From the NCBI GenBank assembly GCA_025938055.1, contig JAICQC010000122.1, positions 1 to 10,951 on the forward strand: a stretch of 10,951 nucleotides of DNA. Reading direction: 5' to 3'. The position numbers were made by a program, and so were the translations under genes. Positions within the stretch are counted from its first letter, which is position 1. Every line of letters starts with the position of its first letter. Below, one piece after another: positions 1 to 6,631 of this stretch. Source of the stretch: Anaerolineales bacterium. Its GTDB lineage: Bacteria; Chloroflexota; Anaerolineae; Anaerolineales; Villigracilaceae. The notes under the pieces were generated by a model. That model searched no databases, was not told the DNA's origin, and saw only the letters and a list, made by a program, of their open reading frames with translations.

Positions 1-20
1 CCCTCGCCGTTTGGCAAGGG
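1..20 (-). terminator. Probable terminator stem-loop after the ABC exporter genes
   Basis: On the minus strand, 22 nt after the stop codon of the 672-residue ABC protein, two 8-nt arms (CCCTTGCC and GGCGAGGG) flank an AAAC loop. Seven pairs are Watson-Crick and one is a G-U wobble that pairs only in the minus-strand RNA, so the hairpin suits transcription from the exporter genes. The expected U-run would lie beyond the window edge and cannot be seen, so intrinsic termination is inferred from position and stem strength. Confidence 0.55.
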
Positions 21-42
21 CTTGCTGGCTTCTGGAGACGAA

Positions 43-2061
43 TCACTGCACCACTGCTTCCGCTGTCGCGTCTTCCTGCTTTTTGAACTGGCTCATATAC
101 AGGTCGTAATAGAAACCGCGTTTGATAAGCAGTTCATCGTGTACCCCGCGCTCGATGATCTCACCGCCCTTGAGGACCAGAATCATATCCGCATTGCGAA
201 TCGTAGATAAGCGATGCGCAATCACAAACGCGGTGCGTCCTTTCAGCAACTCATCGAACGCTTTCTGAATAAGTCGCTCGGTGCGTGTGTCGACGCTGGA
301 GGTGGCTTCATCCAGGATGAGGATGCGCGGGTCGGCAAGCGCGGCACGCGCGATCGACAGCAGCTGGCGCTGTCCCTGTGAGAGCCCGGAGCCGCGTTCC
401 CCCAGAACCGTCTGATATTTCTCGGGCAGCCGTTCGATGAACGAATCAGCGTTGGCGAGCCGGATGGCAGCCATCACTTCTTCATCGCTGGCGCCCGGTC
501 GCCCGAAACGGACGTTTTCCATTACCGTCGTGCTGAACAGGAATGTGTCCTGGAGCACGATGCCGATCTGCTCACGCAGACTCTTCATGCTGACGTCGCG
601 GACATCGATACCGTCGATGCGGACCGCGCCGCCGGTTACATCGTAGAAGCGGGGAATCAGGTTGATGATCGTGGTCTTGCCTGCGCCGGTGGGTCCGACA
701 ATGGCAACCGTCTGCCCGGGCTGGGCGGTGAACGAAACATCTTTCAGCACGGGCACGCCATCCTCATAGGAATGGGTCGCGTTTTCGAACTCGACCAATC
801 CCTCGATCTGCGGCATGTCCTGCGCGCCCTGTTTGTTGTAGACGGCAGGTTTTTCGTCGAGAATAGTGAAGATCCGTTCCGCGCCTGCGATGGCATTCTG
901 GATGTTCGTCCACAGGACCGCGATCTGCTGGATCGGCTGGTTGAAGCGCTGGACGTATCCAAGGAAGGTCACGACCAAACCGAGGGTGACGGTTGTACCA
1001 AAGAGAGATTGCCCTCTGAGGAGATACCATCCGCCTACACCGGTGACAATTGCCAGCGCCACGTAGGAGAGAGCCTCCAGGGCCGGCGCCAGCGCCGAGG
1101 TGTACGCCACCGCGCGCACATTGGCATCCCGATTGGCGGCGTTGACTTCCTTGAACTGCTCGATGTTCTCGTCGGCGCGGTTGAACGCCTGCACTTCGCG
1201 GACCGCAGCGATCGATTCCTGAAGCTCGGCATTGACGTTGCCGATCTCTTCGCGCGAGACCCGAAATGCCTTGCGTGCCTGCTCCGAGAAATACAATGTC
1301 GCCAGAAACATCACCGGCGCGACCGCCAGTGACAGCAACGCGAAAGGCAGGTTGGCGGTCACCATATTATAGGCAACCCATACCAGCAGAAGAACTCCGC
1401 TGAATACATTGACCAGCGCGAAGGAAAACGCCTGTTCGATGGCGGTTGTATCGTTGGTGATGCGGCTCATCAGATCACCGGCTTCGTGTTCGGAGTAATA
1501 ACTGAGCGAGAGTCGGTGCAGTTGCTCGAATACCTTCACACGCAGCACACGCAGAACGTGCTGCCCTGTCCATGCCATGGTGAAGAATGTCGCGCCTGTG
1601 AGCACCGCACCCAGGAAGAACAAAGCGATCATCACCAGAACAAGACGCAGCAACCCTGCGATACGCTGCTCATTGGTAGCAGCAACGGGGTCAGTCATTT
1701 GAAACCCGCCGAGGGTGTAGGCGCTGTGGATGATCCGGCGCGAGAGAGTCAGCGTGGAAGGGTCCTCTGTGGCAAGGTAGCACGTGGAGGCGGCTCGCTG
1801 CGCCTCACTCTCCGCGGAGGGCGCGCCGAAGCCGCCGAACGCAGAAGCGCCTGCAGGGACGAGGAAACAATCCGTTGCCTGACCCGTGAGCTCGGGAGTC
1901 GTCACCTGCGTCCATGTGGAAACAATGACGAAGAGAACCGCCAGCACAATCATATACCAGTACTGACCAAAATACCTTCCAAGCCGGGCAAGGGTCTCCC
2001 CCAGGGCGCGCGGTTTGAGTGTTTCCTGATTGAGAAGCCCGCCGGCACGACCATGCATCAT
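43..2061 (-). CDS. ABC exporter half-transporter, subunit with canonical Walker B and non-canonical signature
   Basis: Type IV (MDR-like) ABC exporter half of 672 residues. Six membrane helices lie at roughly 34-54, 135-163, 213-233, 236-258, 325-349 and 355-375, followed by an ATPase domain. Visible motifs are A-loop Tyr432, Walker A 456-463 (Lys462), Q-loop Gln504, Walker B ending Asp584 with catalytic Glu585, and H-loop His616. The signature is LSQGQ (560-564) instead of LSGGQ. This matches the consensus-site subunit of heterodimeric exporters of the TM287/288, BmrCD and LmrCD type. The partner is the upstream gene, whose stop overlaps this start by 4 nt (ATGA), implying translational coupling; a GGAAGG Shine-Dalgarno lies about 7 nt upstream. 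An unusual loop of about 80 residues between helices 1 and 2 (55-134) carries Cys65 and Cys94. Substrate is unknown; a drug, lipid or peptide is likely. Confidence 0.93.
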   Translation of the reverse strand: MMHGRAGGLLNQETLKPRALGETLARLGRYFGQYWYMIVLAVLFVIVSTWTQVTTPELTGQATDCFLVPAGASAFGGFGAPSAESEAQRAASTCYLATEDPSTLTLSRRIIHSAYTLGGFQMTDPVAATNEQRIAGLLRLVLVMIALFFLGAVLTGATFFTMAWTGQHVLRVLRVKVFEQLHRLSLSYYSEHEAGDLMSRITNDTTAIEQAFSFALVNVFSGVLLLVWVAYNMVTANLPFALLSLAVAPVMFLATLYFSEQARKAFRVSREEIGNVNAELQESIAAVREVQAFNRADENIEQFKEVNAANRDANVRAVAYTSALAPALEALSYVALAIVTGVGGWYLLRGQSLFGTTVTLGLVVTFLGYVQRFNQPIQQIAVLWTNIQNAIAGAERIFTILDEKPAVYNKQGAQDMPQIEGLVEFENATHSYEDGVPVLKDVSFTAQPGQTVAIVGPTGAGKTTIINLIPRFYDVTGGAVRIDGIDVRDVSMKSLREQIGIVLQDTFLFSTTVMENVRFGRPGASDEEVMAAIRLANADSFIERLPEKYQTVLGERGSGLSQGQRQLLSIARAALADPRILILDEATSSVDTRTERLIQKAFDELLKGRTAFVIAHRLSTIRNADMILVLKGGEIIERGVHDELLIKRGFYYDLYMSQFKKQEDATAEAVVQ

Positions 2062-4016
2062 AGAGCACCTTCCTTTGTGAGCCCGGCTTCATATGCCAGA
2101 ATTTGTGAGTTATAGATTTCCGCGTAGATAGCGCTTTCTTCCATTAGGTCGGCGTGTCTGCCCTGCTCGACGATCTCGCCTTTGTCCAGCACGATAATTT
2201 TATCGGCGTTCATGACCGTACTGATGCGTTGCGCAATGACAAAGGAGGTGCGGCCCTGCATCAACGTATCCAGCGCTTTTTGGATCTGCGCCTCTGTGTT
2301 CATGTCCACGCTGGACGTGGAGTCATCAAGGATGAGGATGCGCGGGTTGAGGAGCAGCGCGCGGGCAATGGCGACGCGTTGTTTCTGCCCGCCCGACAGG
2401 GTTTGCCCGCGCTCGCCGACGTGCGTATTGTAGCCATCCGGGAACGACATGATAAAGTCATGCGCCGCGGCGGCTCTGGCTGCGTTCTGGATCTCTTCCA
2501 GCGTGGCATCTGGTTTGCCGAAGGCGATGTTTTCCCGGATGGTGCCGCTGAACAACGTGGTTTCCTGCAACACGATGCCGATCTGCGAACGCAGCGAGTC
2601 AAGCGTGACGTCCCGCAGATCGTAGCCATCGATCGTGATGCGTCCTTCGCTCGGGTCGTAAAAGCGCGGCAGCAGGTTGATGATTGTTGTTTTCCCTGAA
2701 CCCGTTGCCCCGAGCAGGGCAATCGTCTCGCCGGGCTTTGCTTCAAACGAGACATTGTTCAACACCGGTTCGCCACCGCCAAAGTAACGGAAGGTCACGT
2801 TCTCGAATTTGACATCACCTTTCACTTCAGGCAGCCGGACCGCATCCAGTTTATCCACGATGTCGGATCTCGCGTCGAGGATCTCGAAGATGCGTTCTGC
2901 GGAGGCGCCCGCCTGTCCCATCTGTGTGACGATCATGCCAAACATCATGATGGGGAAGAACAGGTACATCAAATAGATCGAGAATTCCTGCCAGGCGCCA
3001 AGGCTAAGCGTGCCAACGATAATTTGCTTGCCCCCCAGATACAGGATCGCGGCTTGCCCAAGATTTGCAACGAGGAAAATAAACGGGAACATAAACGTGA
3101 ACAAACGCGAGACCGCGATCTGCTGATTCATGGTGTCATCTGCGGCATCTCCGAATTTCGTCTGCTGTTCCTTCTCGCGCGTGAATGCCTTGATCACCTT
3201 GATACCCGCCAGGTTCTCCTGCAGCACCGTATTCAAGTGGGACAACTTCTGCTGCACTTTACTGAACATCGGCTGGGCAAGGCTCGCGAAGATCACAAAC
3301 GTGACGATCGCAACCGGCAGGATGGGCATCGCCGTCCACGCTAGCGCGACGTTTGAGGTAAACAAAATGATGACTGTGCCCACCAGCAGGATCACTGCGC
3401 CGACAAGCTGCAACAACCCCTGCCCGATGAAGAGACGTACTTTCTCTACATCGTCGGTGGCACGCACCATCAATTGCCCGGTCTGATTCTTGTCGTGATA
3501 GGAGAATGACAGGTTTTGGATCTTCGAGTACAAGTCGTTTCGCAAATCATAGGCGACAGCCTGAGAGTTCTTCTCTGCCCAGAATGCCTGCAGGAAGGCG
3601 AAGAACCCGCGCAGGACTGCGAAGATGATGAGGGAGATTAATGCGATGAGCAGTGCTTGAGGCGCGTTCGTTACATCTGATGCCAACTGCACCTTGAGCT
3701 GGTCAAGCGTCAAGGAGGCGGGTCTGCCCGTCGCTTCGAGAATCCCTGGCAGCGCCGCGCCGACAAGGTTCGCGGGAATCTGGTCGATACCTTTCAAAAT
3801 CTGGTCGGCTACATAGCCGCTTGTCACCGCGTCGATGACGTTACGCACCATGCGCGGCACAGCCAGTTGCGAGAGAGTCGCGATGACGAGAAAGATATAG
3901 GGCAAGAGAGCCTGGCGCTTATAGTTCGTCAGATATTTGACGGCGCGCCCGATGCCTTTGAACGAGGAACGCTGCCCATGAGCGCGAGGCTTGGAACGGG
4001 ATAAAGTAGCTTGCAT
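2058..4016 (-). CDS. ABC exporter half-transporter, subunit with degenerate Walker B/H-loop
   Basis: ABC exporter half of 652 residues with six predicted membrane helices (about 36-54, 121-148, 198-220, 222-245, 305-327, 340-364) and a C-terminal ATPase domain. Motifs are A-loop Tyr411, Walker A 436-443 (Lys442), Q-loop Gln484 and an intact LSGGQ signature (540-544). The catalytic Glu after Walker B is Asp565 (LILDDS) and the switch His is Gln596 (VIAQR). These two changes are known from the degenerate-site subunit of heterodimeric exporters. A loop of about 60 residues (58-120) between helices 1 and 2 is longer than usual and explains the length above the common 570-600. The start follows an AAGGA Shine-Dalgarno 6 nt upstream. 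It lies 90 nt after the MarR gene and overlaps the second transporter gene, so all three probably form one operon. Substrate cannot be read from the sequence. Confidence 0.93.
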   Translation of the reverse strand: MQATLSRSKPRAHGQRSSFKGIGRAVKYLTNYKRQALLPYIFLVIATLSQLAVPRMVRNVIDAVTSGYVADQILKGIDQIPANLVGAALPGILEATGRPASLTLDQLKVQLASDVTNAPQALLIALISLIIFAVLRGFFAFLQAFWAEKNSQAVAYDLRNDLYSKIQNLSFSYHDKNQTGQLMVRATDDVEKVRLFIGQGLLQLVGAVILLVGTVIILFTSNVALAWTAMPILPVAIVTFVIFASLAQPMFSKVQQKLSHLNTVLQENLAGIKVIKAFTREKEQQTKFGDAADDTMNQQIAVSRLFTFMFPFIFLVANLGQAAILYLGGKQIIVGTLSLGAWQEFSIYLMYLFFPIMMFGMIVTQMGQAGASAERIFEILDARSDIVDKLDAVRLPEVKGDVKFENVTFRYFGGGEPVLNNVSFEAKPGETIALLGATGSGKTTIINLLPRFYDPSEGRITIDGYDLRDVTLDSLRSQIGIVLQETTLFSGTIRENIAFGKPDATLEEIQNAARAAAAHDFIMSFPDGYNTHVGERGQTLSGGQKQRVAIARALLLNPRILILDDSTSSVDMNTEAQIQKALDTLMQGRTSFVIAQRISTVMNADKIIVLDKGEIVEQGRHADLMEESAIYAEIYNSQILAYEAGLTKEGAL

Positions 4017-4070
4017 AGATTTCCTTTTAGAATAGATTAATTAAAAAAGAGATTACTAAAGAATATACGC

Positions 4071-4086
4071 TTTGTTTGTGAACAAA
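4071..4086. promoter_or_regulatory. Palindrome between marR-like gene and ABC genes, possible second operator
   Basis: A perfect inverted repeat, TTTGTT-TGTG-AACAAA (6-bp arms, 4-nt spacer), lies in the 90-nt AT-rich gap. It has the same arm length and the same TGTG spacer as the palindrome upstream of the MarR gene, although the arms differ. A TATATT element (4062-4067, minus strand, 5 of 6 matches to the -10 consensus) sits just downstream, but no convincing -35 is seen at the right distance. It may be a repressor site for an internal promoter. There is no U-run to make it a terminator. Confidence 0.35.
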
Positions 4087-4106
4087 ATGTGAAGTACAGT
4101 GGGATG

Positions 4107-4571
4107 TTAAGCCGCCAATTGCATGGATTCTGCTTCCAACTCCCTGGCAGCTTTGGTCATAATTCTCAGCGCTTCCGTGACTTTCGCGCGCTCTTCTGCC
4201 GAGAGTTTCCCAGCCAGTGGCTCCACCCAGCGATAGTGTTCCTCAATACCGTGCTGGATTAGCTCTCTGCCTTTCGCTGTGAGGTTCAGCAGCTTTGCGC
4301 GGCGGTCACTTGGATCTTCCTCGCGCTGAATGAGTCCTCCTTGCACGAGCTTCTCCACTAACTGGCTGGCGGCTGCTGTGGTGATGTCGAAACGCTCGCC
4401 GATATCGCCCACTGCGCAGTTGCCGCGGTGATGTAACTGCATCAAGATTCCGAACTGAGGCATGGAGATTCGTGTTGCCTTGGCAAAATGAGAACGCGCC
4501 CGCATCGAATGATGCATGGCAATATCCATGAATTGACGTATGGTTTGGATCAGCTCCGAGGTGGAAGTCAT
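4107..4571 (-). CDS. MarR-family transcriptional repressor
   Basis: A 154-residue winged-helix regulator of typical MarR length. The helix-turn-helix spans about 53-77 with recognition helix near 63-77 (TTAAASQLVEKL). The wing contains the family hallmark DPSDRR (86-91) followed by LLNLTAKG. Flanking N- and C-terminal helices (about 5-30 and 105-150) would form the dimer interface. MarR proteins bind palindromic operators as dimers and are released by small ligands or by Cys oxidation; one Cys (Cys52) is present near the DNA-binding domain, but a redox role is only a possibility. It is encoded upstream of and in line with two ABC exporter genes, a frequent arrangement for self-regulated efflux. 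A palindrome and an extra half-site lie between its candidate promoter and start codon, supporting autorepression. The Shine-Dalgarno is weak (AAGAAAG). Confidence 0.9.
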   Translation of the reverse strand: MTSTSELIQTIRQFMDIAMHHSMRARSHFAKATRISMPQFGILMQLHHRGNCAVGDIGERFDITTAAASQLVEKLVQGGLIQREEDPSDRRAKLLNLTAKGRELIQHGIEEHYRWVEPLAGKLSAEERAKVTEALRIMTKAARELEAESMQLAA

Positions 4572-4572
4572 A

Positions 4573-4606
4573 GTTAAGCTTTCTTTTTAGTTAAGTGTGC
4601 TTAACT
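4573..4606. promoter_or_regulatory. Candidate MarR operator: palindrome plus third half-site
   Basis: A perfect palindrome AGTTAAG-TGTG-CTTAACT (7-bp arms, 4589-4606) lies just upstream of the MarR start codon. A further GTTAAG half-site at 4573-4578 is part of an 8-bp direct repeat (TAGTTAAG at 4571-4578 and 4588-4595, 17 nt apart). The palindrome overlaps the end of the candidate -10 region, and the extra half-site abuts the ATG, so a bound repressor could block both transcription and translation. Size and placement fit MarR operators; binding is inferred. Confidence 0.6.
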
Positions 4607-4632
4607 TTATCCGAATTACGAATTTCCGTCAA
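4604..4632 (-). promoter_or_regulatory. Candidate promoter of the marR-ABC operon
   Basis: On the minus strand, TTGACG (4632-4627; 5 of 6 matches to the -35 consensus) is followed after 17 nt by TAAAGT (4609-4604; 4 of 6 matches to -10). An alternative -10, GATAAA, lies 2 nt closer. The promoter sits between the stop codon of the MsrQ-like gene and the MarR palindrome, so the operon need not depend on read-through. Confidence 0.4.
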
Positions 4633-4645
4633 GAGGCTTTAGATC

Positions 4646-5290
4646 TTATGACTCCACGTCAGTCTGTCCTTCATTTATTGCGATTTCCATCCGCTGACGT
4701 CTGCGCGCAATCGCGCGCCTTATATCTGGCAGGCGTATTAAAAATAGAAGTACAACCAAGGCTGCATACACAAAAACCCAATCCTTGATATCCCGTTCCA
4801 GCCAGAAGTAATGCAGAATGCTCAGCGGCACTGCAAAATATACGAGACGATGTAAGACTTTCCAACGCCTGCCCAGCCGTTTTTGCCAGCCATTGGTAGA
4901 TGTTAACGCAAGAGGGATGAGCAGCGCGAATGCCAGCAGCCCAACGCTCATGGCGCGGCGCTCGCCAATATCGCGCAGGATCAACGCCCAGTCCAGGTAA
5001 TTACTAAGCCAGGCGTACGCCAAGAAATGCAGGGCAATGTAACAAAACCCATATACACCCAGCGGGCGGCGGATGGGTTTGAGTTTCGTTTTGCCCGTTA
5101 AGATACTGATGGGTGTGATCGTAAAGGAAGCGATGAGGAACCCCAATCCCGCCGCACCAAAGCGGATGACGAGATGGCGGTCCAGCACGATCGGCAGTGT
5201 ACCGGTGAAATATTCATATGCGGTCAATGCCAGTGGCACGATCGCAATGACATGTACCAGGATATTTCGCCAGGCAGGGGAGCGCGTCAT
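4646..5290 (-). CDS. msrQ: MsrQ-like haem-binding membrane protein (ferric reductase-like domain)
   Basis: A 214-residue protein with six predicted membrane helices (about 10-28, 43-62, 80-98, 113-130, 148-163, 170-187) and a charged C-terminal tail. Family marks are RRPLGVYGF (74-82), His88 in the third helix, and His147 and His160 (LHRLVY, LHYFW), spaced like the haem-ligating histidines of MsrQ. MsrQ carries b-type haem and passes quinol electrons to the periplasmic molybdoenzyme MsrP, which repairs methionine sulfoxide. No msrP lies in this window; the upstream same-strand gene is a DUF3500 lipoprotein. The usual KRPYIT-like segment reads ERRAMS here, so a different member of the ferric reductase-like superfamily is possible. 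The ATG at 5290 has an AGGA 11 nt upstream, which is distant; an in-frame ATT at 5296 is better spaced, followed upstream by a stop. Confidence 0.78.
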   Translation of the reverse strand: MTRSPAWRNILVHVIAIVPLALTAYEYFTGTLPIVLDRHLVIRFGAAGLGFLIASFTITPISILTGKTKLKPIRRPLGVYGFCYIALHFLAYAWLSNYLDWALILRDIGERRAMSVGLLAFALLIPLALTSTNGWQKRLGRRWKVLHRLVYFAVPLSILHYFWLERDIKDWVFVYAALVVLLFLIRLPDIRRAIARRRQRMEIAINEGQTDVES

Positions 5291-5348
5291 CGAAATTCAG
5301 ATCCTAAAGGTTTTTCCGATAAATAAGAAGGAAACGAAAGCATGAATA

Positions 5349-5379
5349 CTTTGCTTGAAGCGTACATTCGCTTGCAAAG
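5349..5379 (-). other. Stem-loop between the DUF3500 and MsrQ-like genes
   Basis: In the 114-nt gap the minus-strand RNA can form CTTTGC-AAGCG, a 6-nt loop, then CGCTT-CAA-GCAAAG: eleven pairs interrupted only by a 3-nt bulge (CAA) on the 3' side. The following bases are U-rich but lack a continuous U-run. It could be a weak terminator or attenuator, or an mRNA end that sets different levels for the two genes. Confidence 0.5.
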
Positions 5380-5404
5380 GAAACCTTCAGGGTCTCCTGC
5401 TAAA

Positions 5405-6484
5405 TTAGAAGCTTTGCCCGAAGTCCTCTGCAAAGTCTCGCCAGACGCTGTGGATGTGGGTACCGCGGTTACGCGAGTTATCGTGTTCCAGCAGAAATGT
5501 CGGCCCCTGCAGGCGGTAGTAATGCGGATGCTGCGCCTCGAGCGGTCCTGCCCAGGCAAACGTGATGTTTTCGAACCCGGCAGACTGCAATCGCTCCAGG
5601 TGAGGGACGGCAACCAGGTCTGGTAATGTATCGAGATATTTGTGGATGATCTCCATGACGAGCGTTTGCTGGTCCGCATTCAGGTTGGATGTGAAAATGC
5701 CGATGTTTTCCAATGGAGTGACATAAGCATCGTTTTGCGTGACATGGCGCCCGAGCGTTCTATCCTGAAAAATTCCCACAGCACGCTGGTTATCATCCAG
5801 CGATGTGACCAGCTCACGTGCCGCCCATTCTTCTCGTTCCATGGCTTTCAGCCCGGCATTATTGACCGTGGGCCACGCGCCAAGGAAGAACGGCGTGACA
5901 GAAAGCCTGCCATTGATCACGTTGAAGCGCCGCGAGAGGTGATGCCCTTCCCAGCGCCAGCCCCAGGGTTCAACTCCCGGCGTGCCGAAAACTGTCACAT
6001 AGTAAAGCTCGGGATCATTGCCCAGATCGTTCTGCAGGGTAATGATGTCGAGCGATTTCTGCAAACCGTGGGCAGATAGACTGGTCTGCAATAACGCAAA
6101 GGCCGCGTCGCGCTGGGCAGTTCCCATTCCACGCAGCGATAATCCGTTGCGCGGGAAGTTGCCCGGCGTCGTCCAGTGCCAGCGAGTCAGTTCGGGATCG
6201 TCAAAAGCATAGGAAGTCTTTGTCCGCTGCGAGGCATCCAGCGAATCCAGATAACGCGTCGCCTGGCTGGCCATGTCACTAATCAGCGTGCTGACGGTCG
6301 GACCGGCAGTCAGCGTGGTGCCGGGGACCGGTGTGTTTGTTGGCGCGGGTGTAATCGTGGGAAACGGAGAAAGTGTGGGGAGTACAGCCTGGGTCGCGCG
6401 CGCAGCGGGGGAACAAGCTGCCAGCCCGCCGAGCACACCAAGCGCGCCCACTTTCAGAGCATCTCTTCGGGAGAGTTTGGTCAT
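5405..6484 (-). CDS. DUF3500 family protein, Tat-type lipoprotein
   Basis: A 359-residue exported protein. The N-terminus has a twin-arginine motif (SRRDALK, 5-11), a short hydrophobic stretch and a lipobox LAAC with Cys24, followed by a Pro/Thr-rich linker (about 36-57) typical of Anaerolineae surface proteins. The rest matches DUF3500: PWGWRWEGHHLS (near the middle), YYRLQGPTFLLEHDN and the C-terminal GTHIHSVWRDF. The conserved His/Trp/Asp-rich motifs look like a metal- or substrate-binding site, but no reaction is known to me for this family. The start is firm: GGAGGT lies 6 nt upstream. The Tat signal suggests a protein folded, perhaps with a cofactor, before export. It sits upstream of an MsrQ-like gene on the same strand, a possible redox partner. 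Confidence 0.85.
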   Translation of the reverse strand: MTKLSRRDALKVGALGVLGGLAACSPAARATQAVLPTLSPFPTITPAPTNTPVPGTTLTAGPTVSTLISDMASQATRYLDSLDASQRTKTSYAFDDPELTRWHWTTPGNFPRNGLSLRGMGTAQRDAAFALLQTSLSAHGLQKSLDIITLQNDLGNDPELYYVTVFGTPGVEPWGWRWEGHHLSRRFNVINGRLSVTPFFLGAWPTVNNAGLKAMEREEWAARELVTSLDDNQRAVGIFQDRTLGRHVTQNDAYVTPLENIGIFTSNLNADQQTLVMEIIHKYLDTLPDLVAVPHLERLQSAGFENITFAWAGPLEAQHPHYYRLQGPTFLLEHDNSRNRGTHIHSVWRDFAEDFGQSF

Positions 6485-6520
6485 GACAATACCTCCAAAA
6501 TTAAATCACGGAGAACATAT

Positions 6521-6538
6521 CTGTAACAATACAGTATT
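6521..6538. promoter_or_regulatory. Overlapping palindromes in the DUF3500 leader
   Basis: Two perfect inverted repeats overlap: CTGTA-ACAA-TACAG (6521-6534) and AATAC-A-GTATT (6528-6538). They lie between the candidate promoter at 6564-6572 and the Shine-Dalgarno of the DUF3500 gene. This is a plausible operator position for a dimeric repressor, or a small leader hairpin. No cognate regulator can be named. Confidence 0.3.
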
Positions 6539-6563
6539 CGTGCCCCTCAAGCTGCCTGATGTT

Positions 6564-6572
6564 TTTATATCA
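6564..6572 (-). promoter_or_regulatory. Candidate extended -10 promoter for the DUF3500 gene
   Basis: On the minus strand, TGATATAAA reads as an extended -10 (TG, one base, TATAAA; 5 of 6 matches). There is no clear -35 at 17 nt; a TTCACA lies 20 nt upstream. It would give a leader of about 70 nt. It lies in the 147-nt gap after the stop of the 928-residue regulator, so the DUF3500-MsrQ pair probably has its own promoter. Confidence 0.35.
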
Positions 6573-6631
6573 ACACTACATTAATTCGTTGTGAAAAGAA
6601 CTTTTTCAGACCACAGAGGCAAGGGGCAAAC

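Noticed and set aside
772..1332. Open frame of 186 codons on the plus strand
   Set aside because: Antisense to the clear exporter coding sequence and made of its codon shadow; no domain is recognisable.
1486..2115. Open frame of 209 codons on the plus strand
   Set aside because: It lies antisense within the ABC exporter genes, has the low-complexity charged composition of a shadow frame, no ribosome-binding site and no recognisable domain.
4597..4788. Possible divergent small gene on the plus strand starting inside the MarR palindrome
   Set aside because: Most of it is antisense to the end of the MsrQ-like gene; there is no Shine-Dalgarno and the protein is unremarkable.
5342..5626. Open frame of 94 codons on the plus strand spanning the DUF3500/MsrQ gap
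   Set aside because: It overlaps the 3' end of the DUF3500 gene antisense, begins in the hairpin region and has no family resemblance.
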